64,000 bases of DNA from assembly GCF_900312995.1 (NCBI RefSeq), contig NZ_ONZI01000001.1:62001-126000 (forward strand), in the 5' to 3' direction. Both the position numbers and the translations under genes were made by a program. Shown piece after piece: positions 8,086 through 16,578 of this stretch (its first letter is position 1; each line of letters begins with the position of its first letter). This stretch comes from Kushneria phyllosphaerae (GTDB lineage Bacteria; Pseudomonadota; Gammaproteobacteria; Pseudomonadales; Halomonadaceae). The notes beneath the pieces are model-generated. The model ran no database searches. It had not been told where the DNA came from and saw only the letters and a list, made by a program, of their open reading frames with translations.

Positions 8086-8925
8086 ATGAACCTTCGAAAC
8101 ACCCTGCCCGCCCTCGGTGCGCTGGCGCTGATGACCTTCCAGCTGCCGGCCCAGGCCGCGGTCTCCCCTGACGCGCTGGTTGGCCCGGTCGCCGAGTACA
8201 AGCTCTACGTGCTCGATAATCTTGAAGATCTGGTCAGTCATACCGAAGCATTTACGGCGGCGATCAGGGCCGGTGACGTGGACAAGGCCCGGGCGCTTTA
8301 TGCGCCCACGCGGGTGTACTACGAACGCATCGAGCCCATCGCCGAGCTGTTCGCCGATCTGGATGCCAGAATCGACGCGCGCGAAGATGACTATGAACAT
8401 GGCGTCAAGGATCCTGACTTCACCGGTTTTCACCGGCTGGAGTACGCCCTGTTTCATGATCACAGCACTAAAGGCATGAACGGCTATGCCCAGGGGCTCA
8501 TGGACAATATCAACACGCTGGATAGCCGCGTACAGGATCTGACCTTTCCGCCCAAAACCGTAGTGGGCGGCGCGGCCGCTCTGATGGAAGAGGTCGCCGC
8601 GACCAAGGTCTCCGGTGAAGAAGACCGCTACAGCCGCACCGACCTGTGGGACTTTCAGGCCAACGTGGATGGCGCCCGTGAAATATTTTCCCTGTTCAGG
8701 CCGCTGGCCGAGCAGGAAGACGCCGACACCGTGCAGCGGATTCAGCAGAACTTTGACCATGTCGAAGCGATTCTGGCCGAGTATCGAGTAGACCCCCAGC
8801 ATCCCGAAAAGGGCTTTGACGCCTATGACGAGGTCAGCGACACGCACCGTCGTGCGCTGGTCGGGCCGGTCACGGTTCTGGCAGAGGATCTTTCGACCCT
8901 GCGCGGCCTGCTTGGGCTTAACTGA
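8086..8925 (+). CDS. EfeM-like M75 (imelysin family) periplasmic protein
   Basis: This 279-residue protein has a signal peptide (MNLRNTLPALGALALMTFQL followed by PAQA and a likely cut before AVSPDAL) and then a single M75 domain. The conserved motif GFHRLEYALF is intact, with His116 and Glu119 forming HxxE. It lacks the cupredoxin domain of EfeO, which is the layout called EfeM in other bacteria. In the family it binds iron or iron complexes in the periplasm. The ATG at 8086 has an AGGAGA ribosome site; an upstream TTG at 8062 is less likely. Being last in the efe operon, it may supply the M75 function missing from EfeO. Confidence 0.9.
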   Translation: MNLRNTLPALGALALMTFQLPAQAAVSPDALVGPVAEYKLYVLDNLEDLVSHTEAFTAAIRAGDVDKARALYAPTRVYYERIEPIAELFADLDARIDAREDDYEHGVKDPDFTGFHRLEYALFHDHSTKGMNGYAQGLMDNINTLDSRVQDLTFPPKTVVGGAAALMEEVAATKVSGEEDRYSRTDLWDFQANVDGAREIFSLFRPLAEQEDADTVQRIQQNFDHVEAILAEYRVDPQHPEKGFDAYDEVSDTHRRALVGPVTVLAEDLSTLRGLLGLN

Positions 8926-8946
8926 GCCGTGCCAAACGTCAGCACC

Positions 8947-10383
8947 TCAGTGCTGATTGTGGCGCAGGCGTTGCCATGCCCGGGCCAGCCAGTCACCGGC
9001 CCGGGCAATGTCCTGCTCATGGCTGCCCGCATAGCCCAGGACCAGACCGGCCTGCGGCGCAGGTCCTGCGAAATAACGCGAGAGCGGCGAGAGCTGAATC
9101 TCCTGTCGCTTCGCCGCGGCCACCAGTGCCCTTTCCAGCGCCATGGACTCAAGCGGTACCAGCAGATGCATGCCGGCATGGCCGTTTGAAAGCGTCAGCC
9201 CCTCGGCAGTGGCGGGCGTCAGCGCCTCTCGCAGTGCCGCCTGGCGTGATCGATACGCCCGACGCATGCGAGCCACGTGACGGGAAAAGTGCCCCTGCTC
9301 GATAAATTCCGCCAGCGCCGCCTGCGCCACATACTGCCCTTCGCGATTCAGTCGTGCGTTGGCGCGTCGAAAAGGGTCGACCAGCGCGGGGGGCAACACC
9401 AGATAGCCCAGCCGCAGCCCGGGATAGAGCACCTTGCTGAAGGTGCCCACGTAAATGACCGGAGACGGCTCGACCAGCCCCTGAAGCGAGGCCAGTGGCG
9501 GTGAGCTGTAGCGAAACTCGCTGTCGTAATCATCCTCGATGATCCAGGCCCCGCTGCCTCGAGCCGATTCCAGCAATGCCAGTCGCCGCGCCAGGCTCAA
9601 CGTGATGCCACACGGATACTGATGCGATGGCGTGACGTAGATCAGCTTCGGCGCCGGCCCTTCGGGGGCGCGCTGTACATCAATGCCGTCGTCATCCACG
9701 GGCACCGGCACCAGCGACAACCCTGCGGCCATCAGGGCAGCCTGCGCCCCGGCGTAGCCGGGTTCTTCGACCCATGCGCGGTCTCCGGGGTCGGCCAGCA
9801 GCCGCGCGATCAGTTCAAAGCCCTGCTGGGCACCCTGGGTGATCAGAATCTGTTCCGGCGTACAGCGCACCGAACGCGACAGTCGAAGATAGTCACATAG
9901 CGCGGTCTTTAATGCCGTGACGCCGCCGGTCGCCTGATAGGCCAGCCACGCTTCAGGGGCACGCTGCTGATGGCGCCGCAGCAGCCGCTGCCACTGTTCG
10001 CGGGGAAAAAGATCCAGCGCCGGAACGCCGGGCGCAAAGGCGCGATGCCCGCCGCCGGACGGGGCACAGGCCGTTAGTAACCGATCTCCCCGATGGGACA
10101 GGGCCACCTTCCGAGAAGCAACCGGGCTCTGCTGCACCGACTCGACCAGCGCCAGGCGCGCCACAAAAAGCCCGGCCCCCGGACGGGTCACCACAAACCC
10201 TTCGGCTGTCAGCCGATCCAGTGCCGCAAGCGCCGTATTACGGGCAATGTTCAGCTCACGCGACAGCCGCCGGGACGACGGCAGCGCCTCCCCGGCGGCG
10301 AGTTCGCCTGATTCGATCCAGCCGCGCAGGGCGCCATACAACCGCTGGCTCAGCCCTTGATCACAGTGGCTGCTCAGGCGCAT
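8947..10383 (-). CDS. MocR-type regulator: GntR helix-turn-helix fused to aminotransferase domain
   Basis: This protein of about 478 residues has an N-terminal GntR winged helix (about residues 8-75, with LPSSRRLSRELNIARNTALAAL) and a C-terminal fold-type I aminotransferase domain. The Lys in VGTFSKVLYPGLRLGY should bind PLP. MocR regulators sense PLP or an amine-type ligand and control a neighbouring gene, often divergent. The divergent GNAT acetyltransferase is the obvious target. The start is put at 10383 (MRLSSHCDQG); in-frame codons reach 10485, but that extension would cover the intergenic inverted repeat. The gene converges on the efe operon with only 21 bases between stops. Confidence 0.88.
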   Translation of the reverse strand: MRLSSHCDQGLSQRLYGALRGWIESGELAAGEALPSSRRLSRELNIARNTALAALDRLTAEGFVVTRPGAGLFVARLALVESVQQSPVASRKVALSHRGDRLLTACAPSGGGHRAFAPGVPALDLFPREQWQRLLRRHQQRAPEAWLAYQATGGVTALKTALCDYLRLSRSVRCTPEQILITQGAQQGFELIARLLADPGDRAWVEEPGYAGAQAALMAAGLSLVPVPVDDDGIDVQRAPEGPAPKLIYVTPSHQYPCGITLSLARRLALLESARGSGAWIIEDDYDSEFRYSSPPLASLQGLVEPSPVIYVGTFSKVLYPGLRLGYLVLPPALVDPFRRANARLNREGQYVAQAALAEFIEQGHFSRHVARMRRAYRSRQAALREALTPATAEGLTLSNGHAGMHLLVPLESMALERALVAAAKRQEIQLSPLSRYFAGPAPQAGLVLGYAGSHEQDIARAGDWLARAWQRLRHNQH

Positions 10384-10451
10384 GGCCAGTGCCTCGATCA
10401 CCCACGCCGTTCGTGCAAGCCTGCTCAACCGGTTCTCCTGATTCTTTAAAA

Positions 10452-10475
10452 ACTGGTGCTTATGAAAGAACCAGT
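10452..10475. promoter_or_regulatory. Inverted repeat ACTGGT-N12-ACCAGT, candidate MocR operator
   Basis: Two 6-base arms in opposite orientation lie in the gap between the MocR gene and the divergent GNAT gene. ACTGG-like half sites are known for some MocR/PdxR regulators. The location fits control of both genes. Confidence 0.5.
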
Positions 10476-10518
10476 ATGCGGTCACGATAGCCGAACGTCA
10501 CCACGCCCTGGAGTCTTC

Positions 10519-10977
10519 ATGTCTAATATTCGAACTGCCAATTCTTTCGATCTCGATGCGCTGGCCGTACTGCTGAACGACTATCGCGTGTTCTATCAAC
10601 AGGACAGTGATGAAGCGGCCTGTCGTGGCTTTCTCCATAAGCGCCTTGAGCGTGGGGATTCCTGCTTACTGGTCCACGACGCCGGCCACGGCCCGGACGG
10701 TTTCGTGCAGCTCTATGCGATGCTCTCGACGGTCAGCCTTGCCTCACGCTGGCTGCTCAACGACCTGTTTGTCGCGCCGCAGGCACGCGGTCGCGGCATC
10801 GGCCGGGCATTGATGCAGGCCGCCACGGCCCGGGCACAGGAGCACGGCGCAAGCTCGCTGATGCTGCGCACCCAGACCCACAACCACGCGGCAAAAGCGC
10901 TGTATGAATCGCTGGGCTGGCAGAAAAACGAAGCCTTCGACACGTATCTGCTTTCCGTGCCGGGATCAGGATCATGA
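10519..10977 (+). CDS. GNAT family N-acetyltransferase
   Basis: This 152-residue protein has the GNAT fold, with the acetyl-CoA pyrophosphate loop RGRGIGRALM at about residues 93-102 and the usual end pattern NHAAKALYESLGW (about residues 121-133). It should transfer an acetyl group to an amine substrate, which cannot be named from the sequence. The start is the ATG of MSNIRTAN at 10519, with a CTGGAG ribosome site before it; the in-frame extension upstream runs into the candidate MocR operator. It is divergent from the MocR regulator, which probably controls it, and the PaiB-like gene follows after 62 bases. Confidence 0.88.
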   Translation: MSNIRTANSFDLDALAVLLNDYRVFYQQDSDEAACRGFLHKRLERGDSCLLVHDAGHGPDGFVQLYAMLSTVSLASRWLLNDLFVAPQARGRGIGRALMQAATARAQEHGASSLMLRTQTHNHAAKALYESLGWQKNEAFDTYLLSVPGSGS

Positions 10978-11039
10978 CGGTTTCTCGAGAACCTGAGGCT
11001 ATCTTCCTGATCGCCCATGTACCTTCAGGAGCGTAAACC

Positions 11040-11675
11040 ATGTGTCTCCCACGTCATTTCCAGATGACCAGCCTTGAAGCGCAGCATGCCCTGATGGCGC
11101 GCTGCCCTTTCGCCACGCTCGTGACCGTCTCAAGCGACGGGGTCGATGCCAATTCGCTGCCGCTTCTACTCAATGCCCAGCGCAGCAAACATGGTGTACT
11201 GGAAGGCCATATTGCACGTGCCAACTCACTCTTGAAAACACCACCGACACAGGCCATGGCGCTGTTCCATGGGCCCGACAGCTACATTACGCCGAGCTGG
11301 TATCCCGCCAAACGCGAACATGGTCGGGTCGTGCCCACCTGGCATTACCTGAGCGTACAGGCGCACGGCACGCTTCGATTCATCGAGGATCCTGCCTGGC
11401 TCAAGGCACACGTCGCCGAACTGACTACCCGATTTGAACGCGAACAAACCGCCCCCTGGTCAATTGAGGACGCGCCAGCGGATTACATCGAGGGTATGTG
11501 TCGCGCGATTGTGGGCGTCGAGCTTCGCATTGAGCGTCTGGTCAGCAAGCACAAGGCGGCGCAGCACAAGGATGAGGCCACACGGCAAGCAGTGTGTGGC
11601 GCACTAAAAGAGAAAGGCGTGGCCGAGCAGGAGGCCGGCTGGTTAAGCGGCGCACCCTTTACCAAAGGCAAATAA
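11040..11675 (+). CDS. PaiB-type FMN-binding protein
   Basis: This 211-residue protein starts with MCLPRHFQ, close to the MYxPxHF opening of the PaiB family, and continues with the split-barrel pattern (FATLVTV and later ITPSWYPAKREHGRVVPTWHY, about residues 80-101). Members bind FMN or haem; Bacillus PaiB was described as a negative regulator of sporulation and degradative genes, and most gammaproteobacterial members are unstudied. Its place after a GNAT gene is notable because Bacillus PaiA, the partner of PaiB, is also a GNAT polyamine acetyltransferase. A CAGGAG ribosome site precedes the ATG. Confidence 0.9.
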   Translation: MCLPRHFQMTSLEAQHALMARCPFATLVTVSSDGVDANSLPLLLNAQRSKHGVLEGHIARANSLLKTPPTQAMALFHGPDSYITPSWYPAKREHGRVVPTWHYLSVQAHGTLRFIEDPAWLKAHVAELTTRFEREQTAPWSIEDAPADYIEGMCRAIVGVELRIERLVSKHKAAQHKDEATRQAVCGALKEKGVAEQEAGWLSGAPFTKGK

Positions 11676-11721
11676 TATTTTATCCGAACAACCCTTCCAG
11701 ACACAGAACACAGGAGGTGTC

Positions 11722-12324
11722 ATGTACCGCGTCTACGGTGATCAGCATTCAGGCAATTGCTATAAGGTAAAACTTGTCATGCGCCATTTGTCTCTGCCCT
11801 ATCAATGGACAGAGATGTCTGTATTGAGCGGAGATACCCACACACCGGCATTTTTACAGCGCAACCCGAATGGAAAAATTCCGGTTCTTGAGATGGAAGA
11901 TGGCACCTGCCTGGCAGAGTCCAATGCCATCATCTGCTTTCTCGCTGACGGCAGTGAGCTGATACCGACGACGCGACTGGAACGTGCACGCATGCTTCAG
12001 TGGCTATTTTTTGAGCAGTATAGTCACGAGCCTTCCGTAGCCTCGGCGCGGTTTATCGTGCGCTATCTGAACACGCCGGATGAACGACGTCAGGACCTGG
12101 CTGATCGACAACGTGAAGGGCATGCAGCTCTTGCCGTCATGGAGCAGCAGCTGACAAAAACCTCCTTCATGACAGGAGATCGTTTTACGCTGGCCGATAT
12201 CGCCCTGTACGCCTACACCCATGTGGCCCATGAAGGAGGTTTTGATCTCTCCGGCTACCCCGCCATTAATGCCTGGCTGACACGGGTCTCGGCACAACCA
12301 GGTCATGTCGCCATGCTGGACTGA
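11722..12324 (+). CDS. Glutathione S-transferase family protein
   Basis: This 200-residue protein has the two GST parts: an N-terminal thioredoxin-like domain (residues 1-77, with NPNGKIPVLEMEDG and the glutathione-binding ESNAI) and a C-terminal helical domain with FTLADIALYAYTH (about residues 155-167). It should conjugate glutathione to an electrophile or serve as a reductase in the cytoplasm. A very good ribosome site (AGGAGG) lies just before the ATG. It follows the PaiB-like gene at 46 bases on the same strand. Codon use in the first half is slightly richer in AT than that of neighbouring genes. Confidence 0.92.
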   Translation: MYRVYGDQHSGNCYKVKLVMRHLSLPYQWTEMSVLSGDTHTPAFLQRNPNGKIPVLEMEDGTCLAESNAIICFLADGSELIPTTRLERARMLQWLFFEQYSHEPSVASARFIVRYLNTPDERRQDLADRQREGHAALAVMEQQLTKTSFMTGDRFTLADIALYAYTHVAHEGGFDLSGYPAINAWLTRVSAQPGHVAMLD

Positions 12325-12537
12325 GAGAGCATGACAAAAGGCGGTCGCGCACAATGCCACCTTCTTGATGTCCGAATCGGTGGGCCATAAGTCGTTGCCG
12401 ACATTGCTGGACGGTTGCAGACTTCTGCCATCTCTCTGCGGAAAGCCGTCGATGCCCCATACCCTCGATCTTTTGATCCATCCGAACTGTCAGCCACGCC
12501 GCCTGTTTCAGTGTCGCTTCGGCTCGGGAACCTGCTC

Positions 12538-13719
12538 ATGACGCGCCCCTTACCATCAGCACCGCTGCCGGCAACGGTGTGGTGGCTGGCTCTGTGTCAG
12601 GCCCTGCTGGTCAGCGGCAATATCATGTTGATCACCATCAATCCGTTGATCGGTGCACATTTGTCGCCGGCGCAGACCTGGATCACCCTGCCGGTGGCCG
12701 CCCAGATGCTGGGCACGACCTGTGCGACCCTGCCGGCCGGCTGGCTGACGACGCGCTTCGGACGGCGGCGCACCTTTATCATGGCCAATCTGACAGGGCT
12801 GGCCGGCATTGCTCTGGCAGCACTGTCACTGATGAGAGAAAGCTTCGTCGGCTTTAACCTGGGTGCTTTCGGGATTGGCGCCAGTATCGGTGCCGGCATG
12901 CTCTATCGCTTTGCTGCGGCGGATGCCGCCCCCGACCAGCGTGATCGCGCCCTGTCGATGGTAATGGCAGGCGGCGTGCTGGCAGCGCTGTTCGGACCCT
13001 GGCTGGCCGGCGTCTCCCGCCATCTGTTCGCCGTGCCGTTTCTGGGCACGCTTGCAGGGCTTGCCGGTTTGTATCTTGTGGCGCTGGTGATTGTGGCCAG
13101 CCTGAATCTGACCGACCCGCTGCCTCGTGGTCGCCGGAATACGTCGGTCTCCCGGATCACGCTGTTGCGCCGACCACGGCTGGCCGCCGCCATTATGGCC
13201 GCGGCGCTGGGCTATACGGTCATGAATCTGGCCATGACGGCCACCCCACTGGCCATGGCACACCACGGCCACGGATTCGAAGCCACGGGGCATGTGATCA
13301 GTGCGCACGTGCTGGCCATGTTTGCGCCTTCCTTTGTCACCGGCCATTTGATCCGACGTTTCGGCCACGTCCGCATGATTCTGACAGGCGCAGCGCTGCT
13401 GGCGCTGAGTGCGGTCTGCGCACTGCTTGCCCCAACCCTCCATGCCTTTGGCATGGGGCTGGTGCTTCTGGGGCTGGGCTGGAACTTCACGTTCATTCCC
13501 GCCAGTGCGTGGCTTGCAAGCGCCCATACGCCCGAAGAAGCGCCTCGGGTACAGGCGCTCAATGACTGCGTGGTCTTTAGTCTGGTCACGCTCTCGGCAC
13601 TGGCGGCAGGGCCGCTCAATGCCTGGCTGGGCTGGCAGGCACTTAATCTGTGGCTGCTGGTCCCCGTCACTGTGATGGCAGTGGCCGTCACAGGTCTGAA
13701 TCGCCGAACAGCATCATGA
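12538..13719 (+). CDS. MFS transporter
   Basis: This protein of about 393 residues has twelve hydrophobic segments and the MFS loop pattern between helices 2 and 3 (GWLTTRFGRRRTFI, about residues 64-77). It should export or import a small molecule using the proton gradient; no substrate can be named. The start is chosen at the ATG of MTRPLPSAPLPATVWW, just before the first helix. An in-frame extension back to 12415 has no family features. It follows the GST gene after about 210 bases in which I see no gene. Confidence 0.82.
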   Translation: MTRPLPSAPLPATVWWLALCQALLVSGNIMLITINPLIGAHLSPAQTWITLPVAAQMLGTTCATLPAGWLTTRFGRRRTFIMANLTGLAGIALAALSLMRESFVGFNLGAFGIGASIGAGMLYRFAAADAAPDQRDRALSMVMAGGVLAALFGPWLAGVSRHLFAVPFLGTLAGLAGLYLVALVIVASLNLTDPLPRGRRNTSVSRITLLRRPRLAAAIMAAALGYTVMNLAMTATPLAMAHHGHGFEATGHVISAHVLAMFAPSFVTGHLIRRFGHVRMILTGAALLALSAVCALLAPTLHAFGMGLVLLGLGWNFTFIPASAWLASAHTPEEAPRVQALNDCVVFSLVTLSALAAGPLNAWLGWQALNLWLLVPVTVMAVAVTGLNRRTAS

Positions 13720-13730
13720 TGGCAGGCTCA

Positions 13731-13757
13731 ATACGCCTGCTCATGAGGCAGGCGTAT
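13731..13757. terminator. Hairpin between convergent MFS and small exported-protein genes
   Basis: A perfect 10-bp stem (ATACGCCTGC, 7-base loop, GCAGGCGTAT) lies between the two stops. It has no T-run, so its role in ending transcription is uncertain. Confidence 0.45.
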
Positions 13758-13777
13758 CGATGACGCTCCCGACCGAT

Positions 13778-14149
13778 TTACGGGGCGGTATCATCCTGAG
13801 TGCGCTGGTCGGGGATATTGGCGGTGCCCTGGTCGGTTTTGGTGGTGTTGTGCTCGTTCATGCTGCCGGCACCGTCCTGCTGACGCTGGCCGTGTGTGCC
13901 AATGGCAGGAGCAGACGATTCATGCGACGCCTCCATTTCCTGCTGGCGCTCCCGTTGCATGCTGCCACTTTGCCCCTCCATACCACTGGCGCCCCCCTGA
14001 CGGGAGAGCTCGCCGGTATTCTGACTGGACGATGTGGCATTAGACGGCTGGGTCGCCGAGCTGTCATCCTCCGGCGGCGAGGTGGCCAGGGCCATCACGG
14101 GAACCAGCACCAGGCTCAGCCCCAACATTACGGTTTTCGATGCTTTCAT
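13778..14149 (-). CDS. Small exported protein of unknown function
   Basis: The 123-residue product begins with a clear signal peptide (MKASKTVMLGLSLVLVPVMA with a likely cut after ALA). The rest is low-complexity and hydrophilic, rich in Ser, Gly, Gln, Thr and Asp, with no Cys and no known domain. It is likely a disordered periplasmic protein. I do not recognise a family. The ATG start is supported by the position of the signal peptide. It is divergent from the LemA operon. Confidence 0.65.
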   Translation of the reverse strand: MKASKTVMLGLSLVLVPVMALATSPPEDDSSATQPSNATSSSQNTGELSRQGGASGMEGQSGSMQRERQQEMEASHESSAPAIGTHGQRQQDGAGSMNEHNTTKTDQGTANIPDQRTQDDTAP

Positions 14150-14367
14150 GAGCGTGTTCTCCAGAACATCATGTCAGCTCTGAGCATAGGGGGCACCGGG
14201 AGAAATCACCGTCCTTTGCGGCTGCTGCTTTGGTCGTGTGAACACGCAATATCGCCATCCTGAAGACGATTGGCGTACCGCCATCTAGACTGACATCATC
14301 CGTGGGCCGTCATGGTGATGATTTTTGCCGTGACGTCCTCAAGCCCGTTCGTTCGAGACCCCAACCC

Positions 14368-15018
14368 ATGTCCATGTATTACGACCGCTACTCCTCTGCT
14401 CGCACCGGCTCTGCTCGCACCGGCCTGCGCGCCCTTCACTGGCAGTGTCTGGCGCTGCTGTGTCTGTGTTTCACCCTGTCAGGCTGTGGCGTCAACAAGA
14501 TTCCAACGCTGGATGAAAAGGTGAAGTCCGCCTGGTCTCAGGTCGAGAATCAGTACCAGCGCCGTGCCGATTTGATCCCCAATCTGGTCGAAACGGTGAA
14601 AGGCTATGCCAGTCAGGAGCAGGAGACGCTCACGGCCGTGATCGAGGCGCGCTCGAAGGCCACGTCGATTCAGGTCGATGCCGATACGCTCAACAATCCC
14701 GAACAGATGCAACAGTTTCAGCAGGCGCAGCGCCAGCTGAGCGGCGCACTGAGTCGTCTGATGGCGGTATCGGAGCGTTACCCGGAGCTCAAGTCGAATC
14801 AGAACTTCCTGGCGCTGCAGTCCCAGCTTGAAGGCACGGAAAACCGGATTGCGGTGGCACGGCGCGACTTCATACAGTCGGTCGAGGCCTACAACACCGA
14901 GATCCGTACCTTCCCGGGCAGCATCTGGCACAAGATCATGTATAGCGACCTGCCGATTCGCGAGAACTTCGAGGCCACTGCCGAAAACGCAGACCAGGCC
15001 CCGCAGGTGAAATTCTGA
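14368..15018 (+). CDS. LemA family lipoprotein
   Basis: This protein of about 216 residues has a lipoprotein signal ending at the lipobox LSGC, then the LemA domain with its highly conserved opening WSQVENQYQRRADLIPNLVE and the helical stretch with YPELKSNQNF. LemA proteins form long coiled-coil helices at the cell surface or periplasm and are often coded with TPM-domain proteins, as here. Function in the cell is not settled. The start could be either of two close ATGs (14368 or 14374), both shortly before the hydrophobic signal core. The TPM gene follows after 19 bases, so the three genes form an operon. Confidence 0.9.
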   Translation: MSMYYDRYSSARTGSARTGLRALHWQCLALLCLCFTLSGCGVNKIPTLDEKVKSAWSQVENQYQRRADLIPNLVETVKGYASQEQETLTAVIEARSKATSIQVDADTLNNPEQMQQFQQAQRQLSGALSRLMAVSERYPELKSNQNFLALQSQLEGTENRIAVARRDFIQSVEAYNTEIRTFPGSIWHKIMYSDLPIRENFEATAENADQAPQVKF

Positions 15019-15037
15019 TGCTAGAGGTGACTTACTG

Positions 15038-15802
15038 ATGCGACTGACACGCTCGCTCGCCGTCGGCCTTTTGCTGCTGCTGTGCACGGCAGTCGCTCAG
15101 GCCGCGCCCGACTTTCCCGAACTGACCGGGCGCGTGGTGGACAACGCCCAGCTGCTCGACACGGCCGCTGAAACGAAGCTTTCCCGGACGCTGGCGGCCC
15201 ATGAAGAGGCCACCGGTGAACAGGTGGTCGTGGTCACGCTGCCCGACCTGGGCGGAGAGACCATCGAGCAGTACGGCTATCAGCTTGGCCGTGCCTGGGG
15301 CATCGGCCAGAAGGACAAGGATAACGGCGCCCTTCTGATCGTGGCCCTTGATGAGCGCAAAGTGCGCATCGAGGTCGGCTATGGCCTTGAAGGGCGTCTG
15401 ACCGATGCGCAGTCTTCCGCCATCATCAACCAGGTGATCACACCGGCCTTTCGTGACGGCGACTATGCCCGCGGCATCGTCGAGGGCAGTCAGGCCATGA
15501 TCCAGGTACTGGGTGGCGACCCGCTGGCACAGACCCAAACCCGACAGCAGCCGGAACGCGAGTCCAGAGAGCTCGGGGGCGCCGGCATCTGGCTGTCGAT
15601 TCTGCTCTTCATTGTCATGCTGATCGTGCGAGGCGGTGGCGGCGGTCGAGGTGGCCGCGGACGAGGCGGTCTGCTCGGCGGCATGCTATTGGGCGGCGCG
15701 CTTGGCGGTGGCGGCCGATCAGGGGGCGGCCTCGGCGGCGGCGGTGGTTTCAGCGGTGGCGGCGGCGGCTTCGGCGGCGGCGGCGCTTCCGGCGGCTGGT
15801 AA
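15038..15802 (+). CDS. TPM-domain protein with glycine-rich tail (YgcG-like)
   Basis: This 254-residue protein has a signal peptide (about residues 1-22), a periplasmic TPM domain (about 25-150, with GRVVDNAQLLD and ALDERKVRIEVGYGLEG), one membrane helix (about 186-200), and a tail of about 50 residues made almost only of Gly, Arg and Ser that ends in GASGGW. This layout is typical of YgcG-like proteins coded beside lemA. Their role is unknown, with suggested links to membrane or photosystem repair in other lineages. It is followed after 29 bases by a second TPM gene. Confidence 0.9.
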   Translation: MRLTRSLAVGLLLLLCTAVAQAAPDFPELTGRVVDNAQLLDTAAETKLSRTLAAHEEATGEQVVVVTLPDLGGETIEQYGYQLGRAWGIGQKDKDNGALLIVALDERKVRIEVGYGLEGRLTDAQSSAIINQVITPAFRDGDYARGIVEGSQAMIQVLGGDPLAQTQTRQQPERESRELGGAGIWLSILLFIVMLIVRGGGGGRGGRGRGGLLGGMLLGGALGGGGRSGGGLGGGGGFSGGGGGFGGGGASGGW

Positions 15803-15831
15803 TGGTCGCGATCAAACAAGGATAACGCGGT

Positions 15832-16485
15832 ATGTCACTACTGAAAGAGCACGAACAGCGCGAGGTGGGCGAGGCAATTGCCCGCGTCGAGCGCGACACC
15901 GATGCCGAAATTGTCACGGTACTGGCCCCCCGGGCGGACGACTATGCCTATATTCCGCTGCTGTGGGCAGGGCTTGTGGCCCTGATCGTGCCAGGCGCAC
16001 TAGCCCTGCTGGCCGGCTGGTTCGGACTCGATGTATTCTGGACCGGCCCCTGGATGGTGCTTCTGGTGCAATGGGTCCTGTTTGTGGTGCTGGCGATCCT
16101 CTTTCGCCTGCCCGGAGTCATCACTCACCTGATCCCGCGTCACGTACGCTTCTGGCGCGCGGCCAACCTGGCCCGACGCCAGTTTCTCGAACAGAACCTG
16201 CATCGGACCGAGGCTGGCACCGGCGTGCTGATTTTCGTCTCTGAAGCCGAGCGCTACGTCGAGATTCTGGTCGATCAGGGCATTTCCAGCCGGCTGGATA
16301 ACGCCGCCTGGGCCGAGATCGTGGCTGACTTCACACAAAAGGTGCGCGCCGGTCAGACCCAGCAGGGCTTTCTGAACTGCGTTGAGGCCTGCGGTGCTCT
16401 GTTGAAGACGCATGTGCCCGCCACCCATGAGCGTAACGAGCTGCCCAATCGTCTGATCGTGCTTGGCCGGGACGACATCGGCTGA
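15832..16485 (+). CDS. TPM-domain membrane protein with inserted helix pair
   Basis: This 217-residue protein resembles the second TPM protein usually found in LemA operons (COG3762 type). The first part of the TPM fold (residues 1-35, TDAEIVTVLAP) is followed by two membrane helices (about 42-62 and 68-90), and then the rest of the domain resumes with GTGVLIFVSEAERYVEILVD (about residues 130-149). It has no signal peptide, so the TPM parts face the cytoplasm, in contrast with the exported paralogue before it. It ends the operon, and a strong terminator follows 45 bases on. Confidence 0.85.
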   Translation: MSLLKEHEQREVGEAIARVERDTDAEIVTVLAPRADDYAYIPLLWAGLVALIVPGALALLAGWFGLDVFWTGPWMVLLVQWVLFVVLAILFRLPGVITHLIPRHVRFWRAANLARRQFLEQNLHRTEAGTGVLIFVSEAERYVEILVDQGISSRLDNAAWAEIVADFTQKVRAGQTQQGFLNCVEACGALLKTHVPATHERNELPNRLIVLGRDDIG

Positions 16486-16530
16486 TCACGTTGTGATGAG
16501 GCGCCGGTGTCCAGCACCGATGATTGAAAG

Positions 16531-16554
16531 GCCATCCTGCGGGATGGCTTTTTT
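16531..16554 (+). terminator. Rho-independent terminator of the lemA-TPM operon
   Basis: Stem GCCATCC/GGATGGC with a 4-base loop is followed by six T residues on the plus strand. Confidence 0.88.
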
Positions 16555-16578
16555 GAACAACGCTATCACAGGAAATTT

